Notes under the pieces: generated by a model | What the model saw: the letters and a program-made list of their open reading frames with translations, nothing else | Database searches by the model: none | Told to the model about the DNA's origin: nothing | Shown here: positions 39,428 through 48,925 of the stretch, in pieces | Layout: every line of letters starts with the position of its first letter | Position numbering within the stretch: the first letter of the stretch is position 1 | Source of the DNA: Methanobacterium sp. | Lineage (GTDB): Archaea; Methanobacteriota; Methanobacteria; Methanobacteriales; Methanobacteriaceae | Direction: 5' to 3' | DNA: 64,000 bases | Assembly: GCF_038562635.1 (NCBI RefSeq) | Contig: NZ_JBCFBO010000002.1 | Span: 124,001-188,000, forward strand | Translations under genes and position numbers: made by a program

Positions 39428-39716
39428 GTAGTAAATAACTTTTATTTTTGGCAATATTAAATAAAATTTTTAAGTAATGACTCGATAAGAATTGTGAAAT
39501 TATCGGCCTTATTTATAAAATATTTTTAAAAATAAGTTTTATTTCATATTGAGTTATAATACAAAGGTTTAAATAGAGCTAATTCATATTCAAAAAAATC
39601 AAAAAAGACATATAACAATATATTTAATCCTTATAAAGTTTAAAGCCTATAAATATATACTCTATGTTAATAATATATTAATAGAGACTTGATACTCATA
39701 AATTGCGTGGTAAACA
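39428..39716. other. Intergenic region, no gene seen
   Basis: About 290 AT-rich bases between the terminator and a small membrane protein gene; only promoter-like AT tracts such as AAATATATAC near 39651 are visible. Confidence 0.35.
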
Positions 39717-40079
39717 ATGGAAATACTATGGTTTTATATTGCAGTGATATTAGCTATCAGTGACGAAGTTCACAGCAAGCTCTTCTGGAATGTTTTTGCT
39801 GATTTTTATATCCTGTTATCGGGAATACTGCACAAAATTATACATTCTAATATAAGGCTGTGGATGGTTCATGAATGCATGGAAGCAGTTTTTCATTTCA
39901 TAGTGTTATCAGTGTTATTTTTATCTCTAGAAATAGGTATCTTAGGTGCTCTTATCCACTTAGTGATAGACCTTTACCATGAACTGGCAGGATTAGATCT
40001 CAAATGGCTGCAGCACCGTGCACTGCATTTCACCATAGAATCACTGTTCTTTATACTGTTCTTTTCAGCTTTACAGTAA
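39717..40079 (+). CDS. Small histidine-rich integral membrane protein
   Basis: A 120-residue protein with about four membrane helices (ILWFYIAVILAISDEV, FHFIVLSVLFLSL, GILGALIHLVIDLYHEL, HFTIESLFFILFF). Histidines and acids recur near membrane borders (VHECMEAVFHF, LIHLVIDLYHE, QHRALHF), suggesting a metal- or proton-binding site. Family not recognised. GTGGT precedes the ATG. Confidence 0.7.
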   Translation: MEILWFYIAVILAISDEVHSKLFWNVFADFYILLSGILHKIIHSNIRLWMVHECMEAVFHFIVLSVLFLSLEIGILGALIHLVIDLYHELAGLDLKWLQHRALHFTIESLFFILFFSALQ

Positions 40080-40183
40080 TATAACTAATTTATAAAATTT
40101 TTTCCATTTAATTTATTTAAATGGTTATTTCAACCAGAAATCTTTTTTTTCCATCCGTACATTTCGTATTCACTTAAAAAATG

Positions 40184-40531
40184 TTATTTCTCAACTGGAA
40201 GTCTGTTTCGTTTCCATTTATCTACGCCACCTATGATACTATGAGCTTCCATGTATCCTCTTTTTTTCATTAATTCAACTGCTTTGCGGCTTTTACGTCC
40301 TGTTCTACAATAAACAAAGTATTTCTTATTTTTATCCATTTTCCCAAGTTCATTTTCAAAACTACCAGATTTAAAGTTTAAAAGATATGCATTTTCGATG
40401 TGCCCACCATCATATTCTTCCAGAGTACGGACATCCAGAATCACAAAATCAGGGTCATTTCTATGCTTTTCAAGTATGGTAAACACTTCTTTAGGTTCTA
40501 TTTCTTCAAATTCTTTTTTATGTGTAGACAT
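40184..40531 (-). CDS. Single-domain rhodanese-like sulfurtransferase
   Basis: A 115-residue rhodanese. FVILDVRTLEEYDGGHIENA is the typical substrate-side motif and YFVYCRTGRKSRKAVELM contains the active-site cysteine in CRTGRKS. Cytoplasmic, without signal peptide. Transfers sulfane sulfur, for example toward thiolated tRNA, cofactors or cyanide; acceptor unknown. GAGGT lies six bases before the ATG. It sits 25 bases after the flippase gene on the same strand, so it is probably cotranscribed. Confidence 0.92.
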   Translation of the reverse strand: MSTHKKEFEEIEPKEVFTILEKHRNDPDFVILDVRTLEEYDGGHIENAYLLNFKSGSFENELGKMDKNKKYFVYCRTGRKSRKAVELMKKRGYMEAHSIIGGVDKWKRNRLPVEK

Positions 40532-40556
40532 AACAATACCTCTAATTATTTAAATT

Positions 40557-42038
40557 TTATAATCCCCGCAGTGCACAATAAACGTTCACTAAAGATTCCT
40601 TTATCATACCTGTGAAGAACTTGATTTCATCTGTTTTAATTCCTTTAAGAAGCCATAATACAAATATGTACAATGCAAATGAAAATAGTCCAGACAGTAC
40701 TATATTAACTGGGCCATATGGATTCAGAAGAATGAGGGATAGAGCCATGAAAAATGCGGCGTATATAGTTTTTTTTGCAAATTTTACGTAGAAATCGCAC
40801 CTTATATAGTTCAGAGAATAATAAACTGTAATTAAAAAGGCCGTTAGATAAAGAAGCAGTGTTATAATTGCTATACCAATAATTCCAAGGAAGTATCCAA
40901 ACGTTACATCCAGAATAATATTTAATATTGCAGAAATAGCCCATATATTACCCGTGATCTTTGTTTTCCTTTCCATAACTATTATTTGAGTTATAATACA
41001 ATAAAGACCAAAGAATAATCCACCAGTAGCTAGAATTGGAGTTATAAGATATCCCTGGTTAGCCAAAGTTGGAGTGGATAATATATACAGTAAAGGTCGA
41101 GCCAGAATAGATAATCCAATTACAGCAGGTACAGCCACTATTAAATACAATTTAATAGCATAATTTAAAAGAAATCTAGTTTCTCTGATTTTTCTTTCAG
41201 CATAAAACTGAGATAAAATAGGAAGTAGAACCGTATAAATTGGTGATGTGAGGATAGTAAGCAAAGAACTTATTGTATAACCTGCAGAATAGTAACCAAC
41301 CGAAGTTATACCAAGTACTATCCCTATTATATAACGATCACTTGCATCTAACACCCAAAAAGATGCATTACTTGGAATGGTAGGTAATCCAAATGTCAGG
41401 TACTGCCTTAAATTATGGAACCTTGGAATTTTAAATCCAATCTGTTTAAGCACAAATGTAAACATTATTAAAGAAATTAAAGTTTGAGTTATTAAGATTC
41501 CTGTAACAGCCCCCACTACTCCCCTTCCCATCAATACAAGTAATAATGCAAAAATAACCACCATGTACGCCTGCAGAGTTGTGAAAACAGCATACTTTGT
41601 CATCTGGTTAGACGCTCTGAAATAATCAACAAAAACAAGCTGCAGCGCGGACATAATTACAGTAAGTGGAAGAATCAAGCCTACCCCTACATTTCCATTA
41701 AAAAGTACATGTGAAATAGGCACTACCAAAATATACAATGCAACAGCACCAATTATACTGGCAAATATAACTGTAAATAAAATTGAATAGAACGCTTCTT
41801 GTATTTCAGTCCTACTTTTGGAAGCAGATAAAAATCTTACCATTGTATAGGGCAGCCCCAATATTGCAATAGCAGGAATAATCGTAATTGTGATCTGAAA
41901 CTGAGTCCATACACCATAATCTTGAATAGAAAGGTTTTGAGTTAAAATAGGCAGGAGCATAATCCCAGTTATAGTTACCAAAAAAGTTGACGTTCCAATT
42001 AGACCCATTCTCTGTAAAAACAATTTGTACTGATCCAA
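40557..42038 (-). CDS. Wzx-type oligosaccharide flippase
   Basis: A 493-residue membrane protein with twelve to fourteen helices, of the polysaccharide_synt/RfbX branch of the MOP superfamily, which flips lipid-linked oligosaccharides across the membrane. The N-terminus shows GLIGTSTFLVTITGIMLLPI followed by LSIQDYGVWTQ, the family's hallmark; LPTIPSNASFWVLDASDRYII is the second conserved segment. The TTG start is supported by GAGGTGA five bases upstream. It may export the glycan built by the operon at 1-10 kb, though they are 30 kb apart. Confidence 0.92.
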   Translation of the reverse strand: MDQYKLFLQRMGLIGTSTFLVTITGIMLLPILTQNLSIQDYGVWTQFQITITIIPAIAILGLPYTMVRFLSASKSRTEIQEAFYSILFTVIFASIIGAVALYILVVPISHVLFNGNVGVGLILPLTVIMSALQLVFVDYFRASNQMTKYAVFTTLQAYMVVIFALLLVLMGRGVVGAVTGILITQTLISLIMFTFVLKQIGFKIPRFHNLRQYLTFGLPTIPSNASFWVLDASDRYIIGIVLGITSVGYYSAGYTISSLLTILTSPIYTVLLPILSQFYAERKIRETRFLLNYAIKLYLIVAVPAVIGLSILARPLLYILSTPTLANQGYLITPILATGGLFFGLYCIITQIIVMERKTKITGNIWAISAILNIILDVTFGYFLGIIGIAIITLLLYLTAFLITVYYSLNYIRCDFYVKFAKKTIYAAFFMALSLILLNPYGPVNIVLSGLFSFALYIFVLWLLKGIKTDEIKFFTGMIKESLVNVYCALRGL

Positions 42039-42430
42039 ATTTTCACCTCATAACTCAAAAATCCTTAAAAAAATCCTCGACTTTAGGTTCAGGAAAATAC
42101 TACGCATTTTTCTTCAACCCAATCAACCAAATATTACTTATGTAAAAATTATTATTAAATCGTTTGCATTACAAAATATTAACTATCCTACTGAATTAAA
42201 ATATAAAAGACAATCCAAGACAATATTTAACGCAAACATACAGAAAAATAGTCTTTAAAATAATAAAAACAGATAATCAACGTTTAAAAAATATGATAAA
42301 TTTTTACAATTAGTTTTACAATTTAACAAAACAGCCACTTCATTATAATTAACTTCTAAGAGCATTACCCTGCTCCAAGTAAATCCAACTTAAAAACAAA
42401 GAAAGAGACAAATTAACCCAATAAAGTACC
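42039..42430. other. AT-rich spacer upstream of the flippase
   Basis: About 390 bases holding the flippase promoter. One imperfect triloop hairpin (GGAAAATAC-TAC-GCATTTTTC around 42092-42112) belongs to the palindrome family of the adjoining array. No gene seen. Confidence 0.45.
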
Positions 42431-42726
42431 TCAAAAAACTTGTTTTTTGGGCCCTCGAAATTCTACGAATCTCGGAGCATACAAAAAACTCTGTTTTTAG
42501 AAAGTTCAGAAAATCCTCAAAAAATTCATAGAATTTTTTTGGGACTGTCAAACGCGAAGCGTTTGAGCATTGGAAATCAAAGATTTCCAAAGGTTAGAAA
42601 ATACGTAGTATTTTCTAAAATCCCAATCAAAGCTCGCAAAAACTATGTTTTTGTGGCTCTCAAACATTTCATGTTTGGCGCATTGAAAATCTACGATTTT
42701 CAAAAGCCCCAAAACCATAGGTTTTG
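42431..42726. repeat. Triloop palindrome array overlapping the acylphosphatase 3' end
   Basis: At least eight hairpins of differing sequence: AAAAAATTC-ATA-GAATTTTTT at 42519, TCAAACGC-GAA-GCGTTTGA at 42548, TTGGAAATC-AAA-GATTTCCAA at 42570, TAGAAAATAC-GTA-GTATTTTCTA at 42595, CAAAAAC-TAT-GTTTTTG at 42637, CAAACAT-TTC-ATGTTTG at 42661, TTGAAAATC-TAC-GATTTTCAA at 42683 and CAAAACC-ATA-GGTTTTG at 42710. Spacing is 22-42 bases. All loops are three bases; all but one close with C:G. Two weaker units lie at 42431-42500. Confidence 0.88.
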
Positions 42727-43009
42727 AGGGATTGAGATTTTCTTCAACCTCAAAATCTCCAAACTCTTCATTATAATCCTGCCAGTTTACATCAACATTC
42801 AACACTCTAGCTCCTGAAGGCCATTTACCAGCAAAATCAATAAGCTTATTAACATTCTCCTTATTTCCATTAAAAACGGCTTCAACCCTGCCATCAGGAA
42901 TATTACGGACCCAACCAGTTACTCCATGCTTTTTAGCTTCATCTCTTGTTCTATATCTAAAATAGGCTCCCTGTACTTTTCCAGTTATAAATACATGAGC
43001 GCTAACCAT
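42548..43009 (-). CDS. Acylphosphatase with palindrome-encoded C-terminal extension
   Basis: The first 90 residues are a complete acylphosphatase, which hydrolyses carboxyl-phosphate bonds: VFITGKVQGAYFRYRTRDEA holds the catalytic arginine, and GWVRNIPDGRVEAVF the catalytic asparagine. The normal fold ends at DFEVE. A further 60 residues follow, translated from the palindrome array, so each short segment (KPMVLG, KIVDFQ, HEMFE, KNIVFA, KYYVFS) mirrors one hairpin. The stop lies inside the last palindrome. I start at an ATG (43007-43009); a GTG six codons earlier is the alternative. The extension is probably non-functional or mildly disruptive. Confidence 0.85.
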   Translation of the reverse strand: MVSAHVFITGKVQGAYFRYRTRDEAKKHGVTGWVRNIPDGRVEAVFNGNKENVNKLIDFAGKWPSGARVLNVDVNWQDYNEEFGDFEVEENLNPSKPMVLGLLKIVDFQCAKHEMFESHKNIVFASFDWDFRKYYVFSNLWKSLISNAQTLRV

Positions 43010-43197
43010 CAAGTTATCATTCTCCACATTTATTTTATAATCTAAAATTAAAAAATTTAGGGTTATTCCTTAATCTATTAAATGTCTAGAAAAAAGTTTA
43101 TACTAAGCATTTTTCCATTTTGAAGCCTTCTTTGGGAAATTAAACATATTTAATAGAAATAAAAATAATAATATTACTTGGATAAAATGGTGTTAAC

Positions 43198-44241
43198 ATG
43201 AAACGAAAAACTGCCGTCATCATTGTTTTTGTATTTTTAATTGTAATTTTTGCTTTATATTTCATTATACCAAAACCAGCGAATCAAGAGGGCTATGAAA
43301 CGGAAATTTTAGTTCAAGATCTGAATACACCTTGGGGAATTGATTTTCTTCCAGACAGTAAAATGATCTTTACAGAGCGTGGTGGAAGAGTAAGTATCTT
43401 TGATAATGGTACCATCAAAACAGTAGGAAATATAAATGTCACTCAAATAGGCGAGTCTGGAATGCTGGGAATTGCAGTAGATCCGGAATTCAGCACAAAT
43501 AAATTCATATACCTATATTACACCAGCACAAATGGAAATAGAATTTCAAGATTCACATTAAATGGAACATTACAAAATGAAACTGTTTTAGTTGATAGAA
43601 TACCAAATGCACAATTTCATAACGGGGGCCGGTTAAAGTTTGGACCTGATGGAAAATTGTATGCTACCACAGGGGACGCCACTAACAACCAATCAGCACA
43701 GGATATAAATTCTTTAGGCGGTAAAATACTTCGGATCAATAAAGATGGTACTGTTCCATCAGATAACCCATTTAGAAACTATGTTTACTCCTATGGACAT
43801 AGAGATCCACAAGGGATAACATGGAACCCCTTGACACAAGAGATGTATGAATCTGAACACGGAGCAACACGAAATGATGAAATAAATATCATTACAAAGG
43901 GCGGAAACTACGGATGGCCGCTTTATCAAGGAAACGAATCGGCACAAGGATACATTAAACCACTTATCGTTTATACAGATTTCACACTTGCACCATCAGG
44001 AATAGATTATTACAACGGCGCTTTATACGTTGCAGGATTACGGGGATCGCAATTACGTAAAATAACACTTTCTATAGATGGAAACAGTGTAACTGGAGAA
44101 GAAGCCCTTTTTACTAACTTAGGGAGAATTAGAGAGGTTGTAGTGCATGATGGATACCTTTACATTGCAACGTCTAATAAAGATGGGCGTGGAATTCCCC
44201 AATCTGGTGATGATAAAATTGTCAGAATTAAGGTTTTATGA
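43198..44241 (+). CDS. PQQ-type sugar dehydrogenase-like beta-propeller protein
   Basis: A 347-residue protein with an N-terminal membrane anchor (AVIIVFVFLIVIFALYFII) and a six-bladed propeller of the glucose/sorbosone dehydrogenase family. Visible: LNTPWGIDFLPDSKMIFTERGGRV, FHNGGRLKFGPDGKLYATTGDA with the catalytic histidine, and YSYGHRDPQGITWNP with calcium/PQQ-site residues. Faces outside the cell. Methanogens are not known to make PQQ, so it may use a scavenged quinone, another ligand, or act as a binding protein. GGTG precedes the ATG. Confidence 0.88.
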   Translation: MKRKTAVIIVFVFLIVIFALYFIIPKPANQEGYETEILVQDLNTPWGIDFLPDSKMIFTERGGRVSIFDNGTIKTVGNINVTQIGESGMLGIAVDPEFSTNKFIYLYYTSTNGNRISRFTLNGTLQNETVLVDRIPNAQFHNGGRLKFGPDGKLYATTGDATNNQSAQDINSLGGKILRINKDGTVPSDNPFRNYVYSYGHRDPQGITWNPLTQEMYESEHGATRNDEINIITKGGNYGWPLYQGNESAQGYIKPLIVYTDFTLAPSGIDYYNGALYVAGLRGSQLRKITLSIDGNSVTGEEALFTNLGRIREVVVHDGYLYIATSNKDGRGIPQSGDDKIVRIKVL

Positions 44242-44279
44242 AATTAGTTAATATTAGTTAAAAAAATAAAATTCAGGAA

Positions 44280-47200
44280 TTAATATTTTCCTGTTTTGAA
44301 CTTAAATGCATAGGTTGCTGCTAAATTATTGCCTGCACTGTCTTTTACCGCTGCCGCGAGAATGTAAACCTGATACGAAGTGTATGCTGCTCTTTTACTG
44401 TTAGTTTTAATGTAAATATGATTTCCACTGACCCATGCTGTTATTTTACATTTAGAACCTGTTTTTAAGTTTTTAATGTAAATTTTAGACCAATTAACAC
44501 TCTTTAAAATGTTTTCACTGAGCCGAATTGAAACTGTAGATGTTCTTGAAACTCCAATAACTCCGTTTTTAGGAGAAGTGGCAGCCACTTTAGGATCTGT
44601 TTTATCAATTGTATAAGTGTAAGTTTTATGGGCAGAAGGATTACCTGCTCTATCAACAACATAAAATTCAAGTTTATTAGTCCCCGCACTGGTTATCGAT
44701 ACTTTTCCAGTACCTGTAAAAGTATGCCATGACCCACCATTTAGTCTATAGTAAATTTTCGCGTTTGATTCACTTGAAAGAGTCACACTAATACTTTTAG
44801 ATAAACCACCAGTCGGAGTTGCAGTAACCACCGGAGCAGTTTTATCAATTGTGTAACTGTAACTTGTATGTGAAGATGGATTACCTGCAGCATCTATCGC
44901 ATAGAATTCAAGTTTATTAGTTCCTGAACTGGTTATCGATACTTTTCCAGCGCCTGTAAAAGTATGCCATGACCCGTTGTTTATTCTATAGTAAATTATT
45001 GCGTCAGATTCACTTGAAAGATTTACAGTAATGCTGCTATTTGACACGCCTTTAGTTGGACTTGCAGTTACCATTGGCTGTACTGTATCTACAGTAAAAC
45101 CTGAAGTGAAAGCCGTTTCTAAGCCGTTGCCAGCCAAATCGGTTACTGCATTTACAGGAATATTAACAGTATAATTTCCATTAATGTAACCAGAAGTTGG
45201 AGTTATGGTTAAAACATTTCCTTTGATACTTTTAATTATTGAAACAGCTCCTGAAGGTCCAATAATAGAAATACTATCATAAACACTACCTGCTTGTATT
45301 GATTCACTGAAAACAATGGTAATTACTTTGTTTGTGGAGTTTGTTTTAGTATTATTCGCTGGATCACTGGTTGTTACAGTTGGAGGAATTGTATCTATAC
45401 TAACAAATGTATCTAATGCTTGATAGTCCATTATAGTTGTTACATCAGCTACACCATTTATTAAACCTCCATTCAAAGTATTTTGCGCAATTCCATCAAC
45501 GGTAAATGCTTGATTGTCTATATTTCCCAAAGTTGTAGTAAACTTCACCGGAATTCCATCAGGGACATGCCCTAAATCTGAATCATAGTAATTTCCAACA
45601 TTGTCATGAGTTAAATCCACAGTAATTGTAGAAGTGGTGATATTATTGATTAAGTTTGGAAAAGCTGTAATATTCATTACTAACCAAGTAAATGGGCTGT
45701 ATATGTTATAGGTTGGATATCCAGTACATGTACTGTCTCCAGGACCATAATTAGATCCCCACCAATTATATTCTATATTCAAACTGCCAGAATTGTAAAT
45801 ATTATTACCTGGAAATGGAGTGTGATAGTTACTTGCAGTATTTCTAATAAATTGGCTGAAATGAATAATTAAATTCCCCCCATTGGAAATAGCACCACCA
45901 AGACCACTATAAGTATAAGGATTACCCGATACATGGTTATCTTCAAAAATACTACTGTTCACGTTTAAATTAGCTCCATTACCAATAGCTCCAGCCCCAT
46001 TCATAGCTTCATTACCAATAAATACACTATTATTTACAGTCACATCACCATCACGATTGTAAATAGCTCCACCACTAGAATGGGCATTATTATCCCTGAA
46101 TATGCTGCTTGAAATCATTAATGTACCATAATTAATGATAGCTCCACCACAAAAACCACCTATAGCATCACCACCAGTAACACTATTTTCTGTAAATATA
46201 CTGTTATTCACTTTTAAAGTACCATAATAATTGTTAATGGCACCACCATCTTCCACTGCGTTATTTCTTGTGAAATTACTGTTATTTACAGTCATAGTTC
46301 CATAATAATTGTAAATAGCACTACTACTTGCTGTATTACTTATAAAAGTGATGTTATTTAAAATTGAATTATTTTTATTGTAAATAGATGCACCATTAAT
46401 TGCACTGTTACTATTAAAAGCACTGTTGTCAATAATCAGAGCCCCTAAATTAAATATAGCACCGCCAAATGCTTCACTTGCGGTACCAACTGCTTTGTTA
46501 CCTGTAAAAGTACAATTTTTCACATTTAAATTAGCACTAAAACCTGAATCAGCGTAATTATAAATTGCACCTCCAGAAATTGCTCTGTTATCCGTGAAAT
46601 CACCATCACTAACTGTTAAATCACCTGCATTATAAATAGCACCGCCCATATTACCTGCGGTGTTACTGTTGAATTTAGTATTTTTTATACTCAAAGTTCC
46701 ACTATTGGAAATTGCACCACCAGAAGTAGCATTATTGGCACTGAAATAACTGTCAGTTACAGTTAAATTCCCCAAGTTTAAAATTGCACCGCCATAAGTT
46801 GCATTATTACCTGTGAAATTACTATTCTCCACAGTTACGTTACCATAATTGCAAATAGCACCACCATTAGTTGCATTTCCATTTGCAAGTGTCAAATTCG
46901 CAATTGTAACCTTCACGCCATTTTGAATCTGGAATATTTGTGCTGAATAAGTTCCATTGATAATGGTACTATCTCTACTTTGGCCAGTTATGGTCATATC
47001 ACTACTAATGACCATATTAGTGTTGTTTTCTCCAGTGTAAGTCCCATCTGCAATATGCAATCTTCCACCAGGGAAAACATTGAGAATACCTGTTTTAATG
47101 GTTTTAAATGGATTGGATTGGCTGCCGTCGCCATCAATATCACTACCAGCATTTGAAACGTAAACATCATTTCTTCCCACGCTGATTTGAGTATTCACTG

Positions 47201-48572
47201 TTTGTGAGTCAGCCGCCGCCGAAACTGTTGCTAAACCCAGATTTTCAGATATAAATGTTGTAGTTGCTATGCCATTGCTTGTAGAGACACTTTCAGAGTC
47301 AACATGACCTACATAATCACTTTTAAAAGATACATTAACTCCATCAGGAACATGTCCATCTGCAGGATCATGATAAACTCCATCTGAGTCATGCAATAAG
47401 TCTGCAGTTATAGTTGATGTCTTACCTCTATTAATACTAGTTGAACTTACATTTACTGTTAAAACTATCCATTTAGAAACAGCAAACCCGCTAATTTTTC
47501 CAGATGGGTTACCCTTTGAACCCCACCAATTATACTCCGCATTCACAGTACCATCACTGCAGTAAATGGCACTACCCTTGGTTGCACTGTTATTTAAAAA
47601 TATGTTAAAATGCACATTAATAGTACCATTATTGTAGATAGCACCGCCGCTATCAGTTGCATTGTTGCCTATAAAGTTACAGCCACTCAAATTAGCAATT
47701 GTGCCATAATTGAAGACAGCACCACCACCATAGTCCTCATCTGCTGCGGTGTTATTTGTGAGATTACAATTACTCCAATTGGTGATAATACCTTTATAAT
47801 TACCAACCGCACCGCCACTTTTACTTGCGGCATTATTTGAGAACATGCTTCCACTTAAAGTAGTAATGTTACCTTCCCAATTGCTGATAGCACCCCCATA
47901 AATTGCATTGTTGCCTGTGAAATTACAATCAATCACAGTACCAATAGTACAGTAATTATTGTCAATAGCTCCGCCGAACCCTGCGCTGTTATTCGTGAAA
48001 GTACAGCCTTTTAAACTACTAATAGTACCATTATAATTAGAAATAGCACCACCCAAAGCAGTTGCTTTATTATTTAGGAAAATAGAATCAAAAACTGTTA
48101 AAGTACCATTATTATAGATGGCACCACCATAAGTTGCATTACCATTAGTCATCGTTAAATTTTGAATTGTAACATTAACATTACTGACAACTTTAAATAT
48201 CCAATTTGTATCATTTCCACTTATAATAGTTTTATCTTTGTTTTGACCAGTTATGGTCATATTCCTGCTGATTGTAATATTTGTATTTCCTGTTCCAGTG
48301 TATACCTCATTTGCAATTTGTACTGTTCCACCTTCACTTACAGTTCCTGTTGCATTTTTAATGGATTTTTTAGGACCAGAAAGTGTATCAACTATCCATT
48401 CTGCGTATTGACCGTCCCAACTATCATTTCCACCAGAATTGTTTACATAAATAACCGATGAATCAGCTGCAGAAACTGCATTAACAGCAGATAACGTTAT
48501 TAACACCATGCTAAATAAAATAAGGAATATTATTAATTTATTCGCATATTTAAAATGTGAATCCCCTTTAAT
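44280..48572 (-). CDS. Giant adhesin-like surface protein
   Basis: A secreted protein of about 1430 residues. Order: signal peptide; first beta-helix (about residues 60-350) of GGAIxN/FxxN repeats like polymorphic outer-membrane protein repeats; Ig-like domain with GHVPDGVNVSF; second, longer beta-helix (470-960); a second Ig-like domain with GHVPDGIPVKF; a Big_5-like domain (PPTVTTSDPANNTK); two copies of a chitobiase-C-like module (SSESDAIIYYRINNGSWHTF and SSESNAKIYYRLNGGSWHTF); and a final Big_5 domain. No membrane anchor or sorting tail is visible. The first ATG (48507-48509) would cut the signal peptide; the frame extends to an ATT at 48570-48572 placed nine bases after GGGGG. Probably mediates adhesion or syntrophic contact. 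Confidence 0.88.
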   Translation of the reverse strand: MKGDSHFKYANKLIIFLILFSMVLITLSAVNAVSAADSSVIYVNNSGGNDSWDGQYAEWIVDTLSGPKKSIKNATGTVSEGGTVQIANEVYTGTGNTNITISRNMTITGQNKDKTIISGNDTNWIFKVVSNVNVTIQNLTMTNGNATYGGAIYNNGTLTVFDSIFLNNKATALGGAISNYNGTISSLKGCTFTNNSAGFGGAIDNNYCTIGTVIDCNFTGNNAIYGGAISNWEGNITTLSGSMFSNNAASKSGGAVGNYKGIITNWSNCNLTNNTAADEDYGGGAVFNYGTIANLSGCNFIGNNATDSGGAIYNNGTINVHFNIFLNNSATKGSAIYCSDGTVNAEYNWWGSKGNPSGKISGFAVSKWIVLTVNVSSTSINRGKTSTITADLLHDSDGVYHDPADGHVPDGVNVSFKSDYVGHVDSESVSTSNGIATTTFISENLGLATVSAAADSQTVNTQISVGRNDVYVSNAGSDIDGDGSQSNPFKTIKTGILNVFPGGRLHIADGTYTGENNTNMVISSDMTITGQSRDSTIINGTYSAQIFQIQNGVKVTIANLTLANGNATNGGAICNYGNVTVENSNFTGNNATYGGAILNLGNLTVTDSYFSANNATSGGAISNSGTLSIKNTKFNSNTAGNMGGAIYNAGDLTVSDGDFTDNRAISGGAIYNYADSGFSANLNVKNCTFTGNKAVGTASEAFGGAIFNLGALIIDNSAFNSNSAINGASIYNKNNSILNNITFISNTASSSAIYNYYGTMTVNNSNFTRNNAVEDGGAINNYYGTLKVNNSIFTENSVTGGDAIGGFCGGAIINYGTLMISSSIFRDNNAHSSGGAIYNRDGDVTVNNSVFIGNEAMNGAGAIGNGANLNVNSSIFEDNHVSGNPYTYSGLGGAISNGGNLIIHFSQFIRNTASNYHTPFPGNNIYNSGSLNIEYNWWGSNYGPGDSTCTGYPTYNIYSPFTWLVMNITAFPNLINNITTSTITVDLTHDNVGNYYDSDLGHVPDGIPVKFTTTLGNIDNQAFTVDGIAQNTLNGGLINGVADVTTIMDYQALDTFVSIDTIPPTVTTSDPANNTKTNSTNKVITIVFSESIQAGSVYDSISIIGPSGAVSIIKSIKGNVLTITPTSGYINGNYTVNIPVNAVTDLAGNGLETAFTSGFTVDTVQPMVTASPTKGVSNSSITVNLSSESDAIIYYRINNGSWHTFTGAGKVSITSSGTNKLEFYAIDAAGNPSSHTSYSYTIDKTAPVVTATPTGGLSKSISVTLSSESNAKIYYRLNGGSWHTFTGTGKVSITSAGTNKLEFYVVDRAGNPSAHKTYTYTIDKTDPKVAATSPKNGVIGVSRTSTVSIRLSENILKSVNWSKIYIKNLKTGSKCKITAWVSGNHIYIKTNSKRAAYTSYQVYILAAAVKDSAGNNLAATYAFKFKTGKY

Positions 48573-48925
48573 TTTATTTATCCCCCTTTAAATGTTAAAA
48601 ATAAATGAATAATTTATTAATAAATGAACATAATAACCCCCAATTATTATTTAAAATTTTCGGTTTAATTAAGAGGATTGACGGCTTTTTATAGTTACAT
48701 TTAAAGGTTTATGCGTATTAAATTTAAAAATAGAACCAATTAAACTGTTTTAGGAAAAGAAAGCAAAAATTACTCCCATATAAGATCAGAACTTATTAAA
48801 TCATGATCTATGTCAATAAACAGGCTAATTTGGAAATTAATATTCAATTTTAATTATATACAGAAACAGTTAATTTTCAAGAAGCGATTTAAAAAAAGAA
48901 AAAAATAAAGGAGATGTAAGTTTAC
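48573..48925. other. Intergenic region upstream of the adhesin gene
   Basis: About 350 AT-rich bases after the thermosome stop codon, holding the adhesin's leader (AAAGGGGGATAA at 48578-48589) and presumably its promoter. No gene seen. Confidence 0.4.

Noticed and set aside
42440..42727. A 95-codon plus-strand frame across the palindrome array
   Set aside because: It is the mirror of the acylphosphatase extension; palindromes keep both strands open, and there is no ribosome-binding site.
44280..48509. Pectate lyase or other polysaccharide lyase
   Set aside because: The GGAIxN beta-helix repeats give a lyase-like fold, but no catalytic lyase motif is visible; the Ig and chitobiase-like tail fits an adhesin better.
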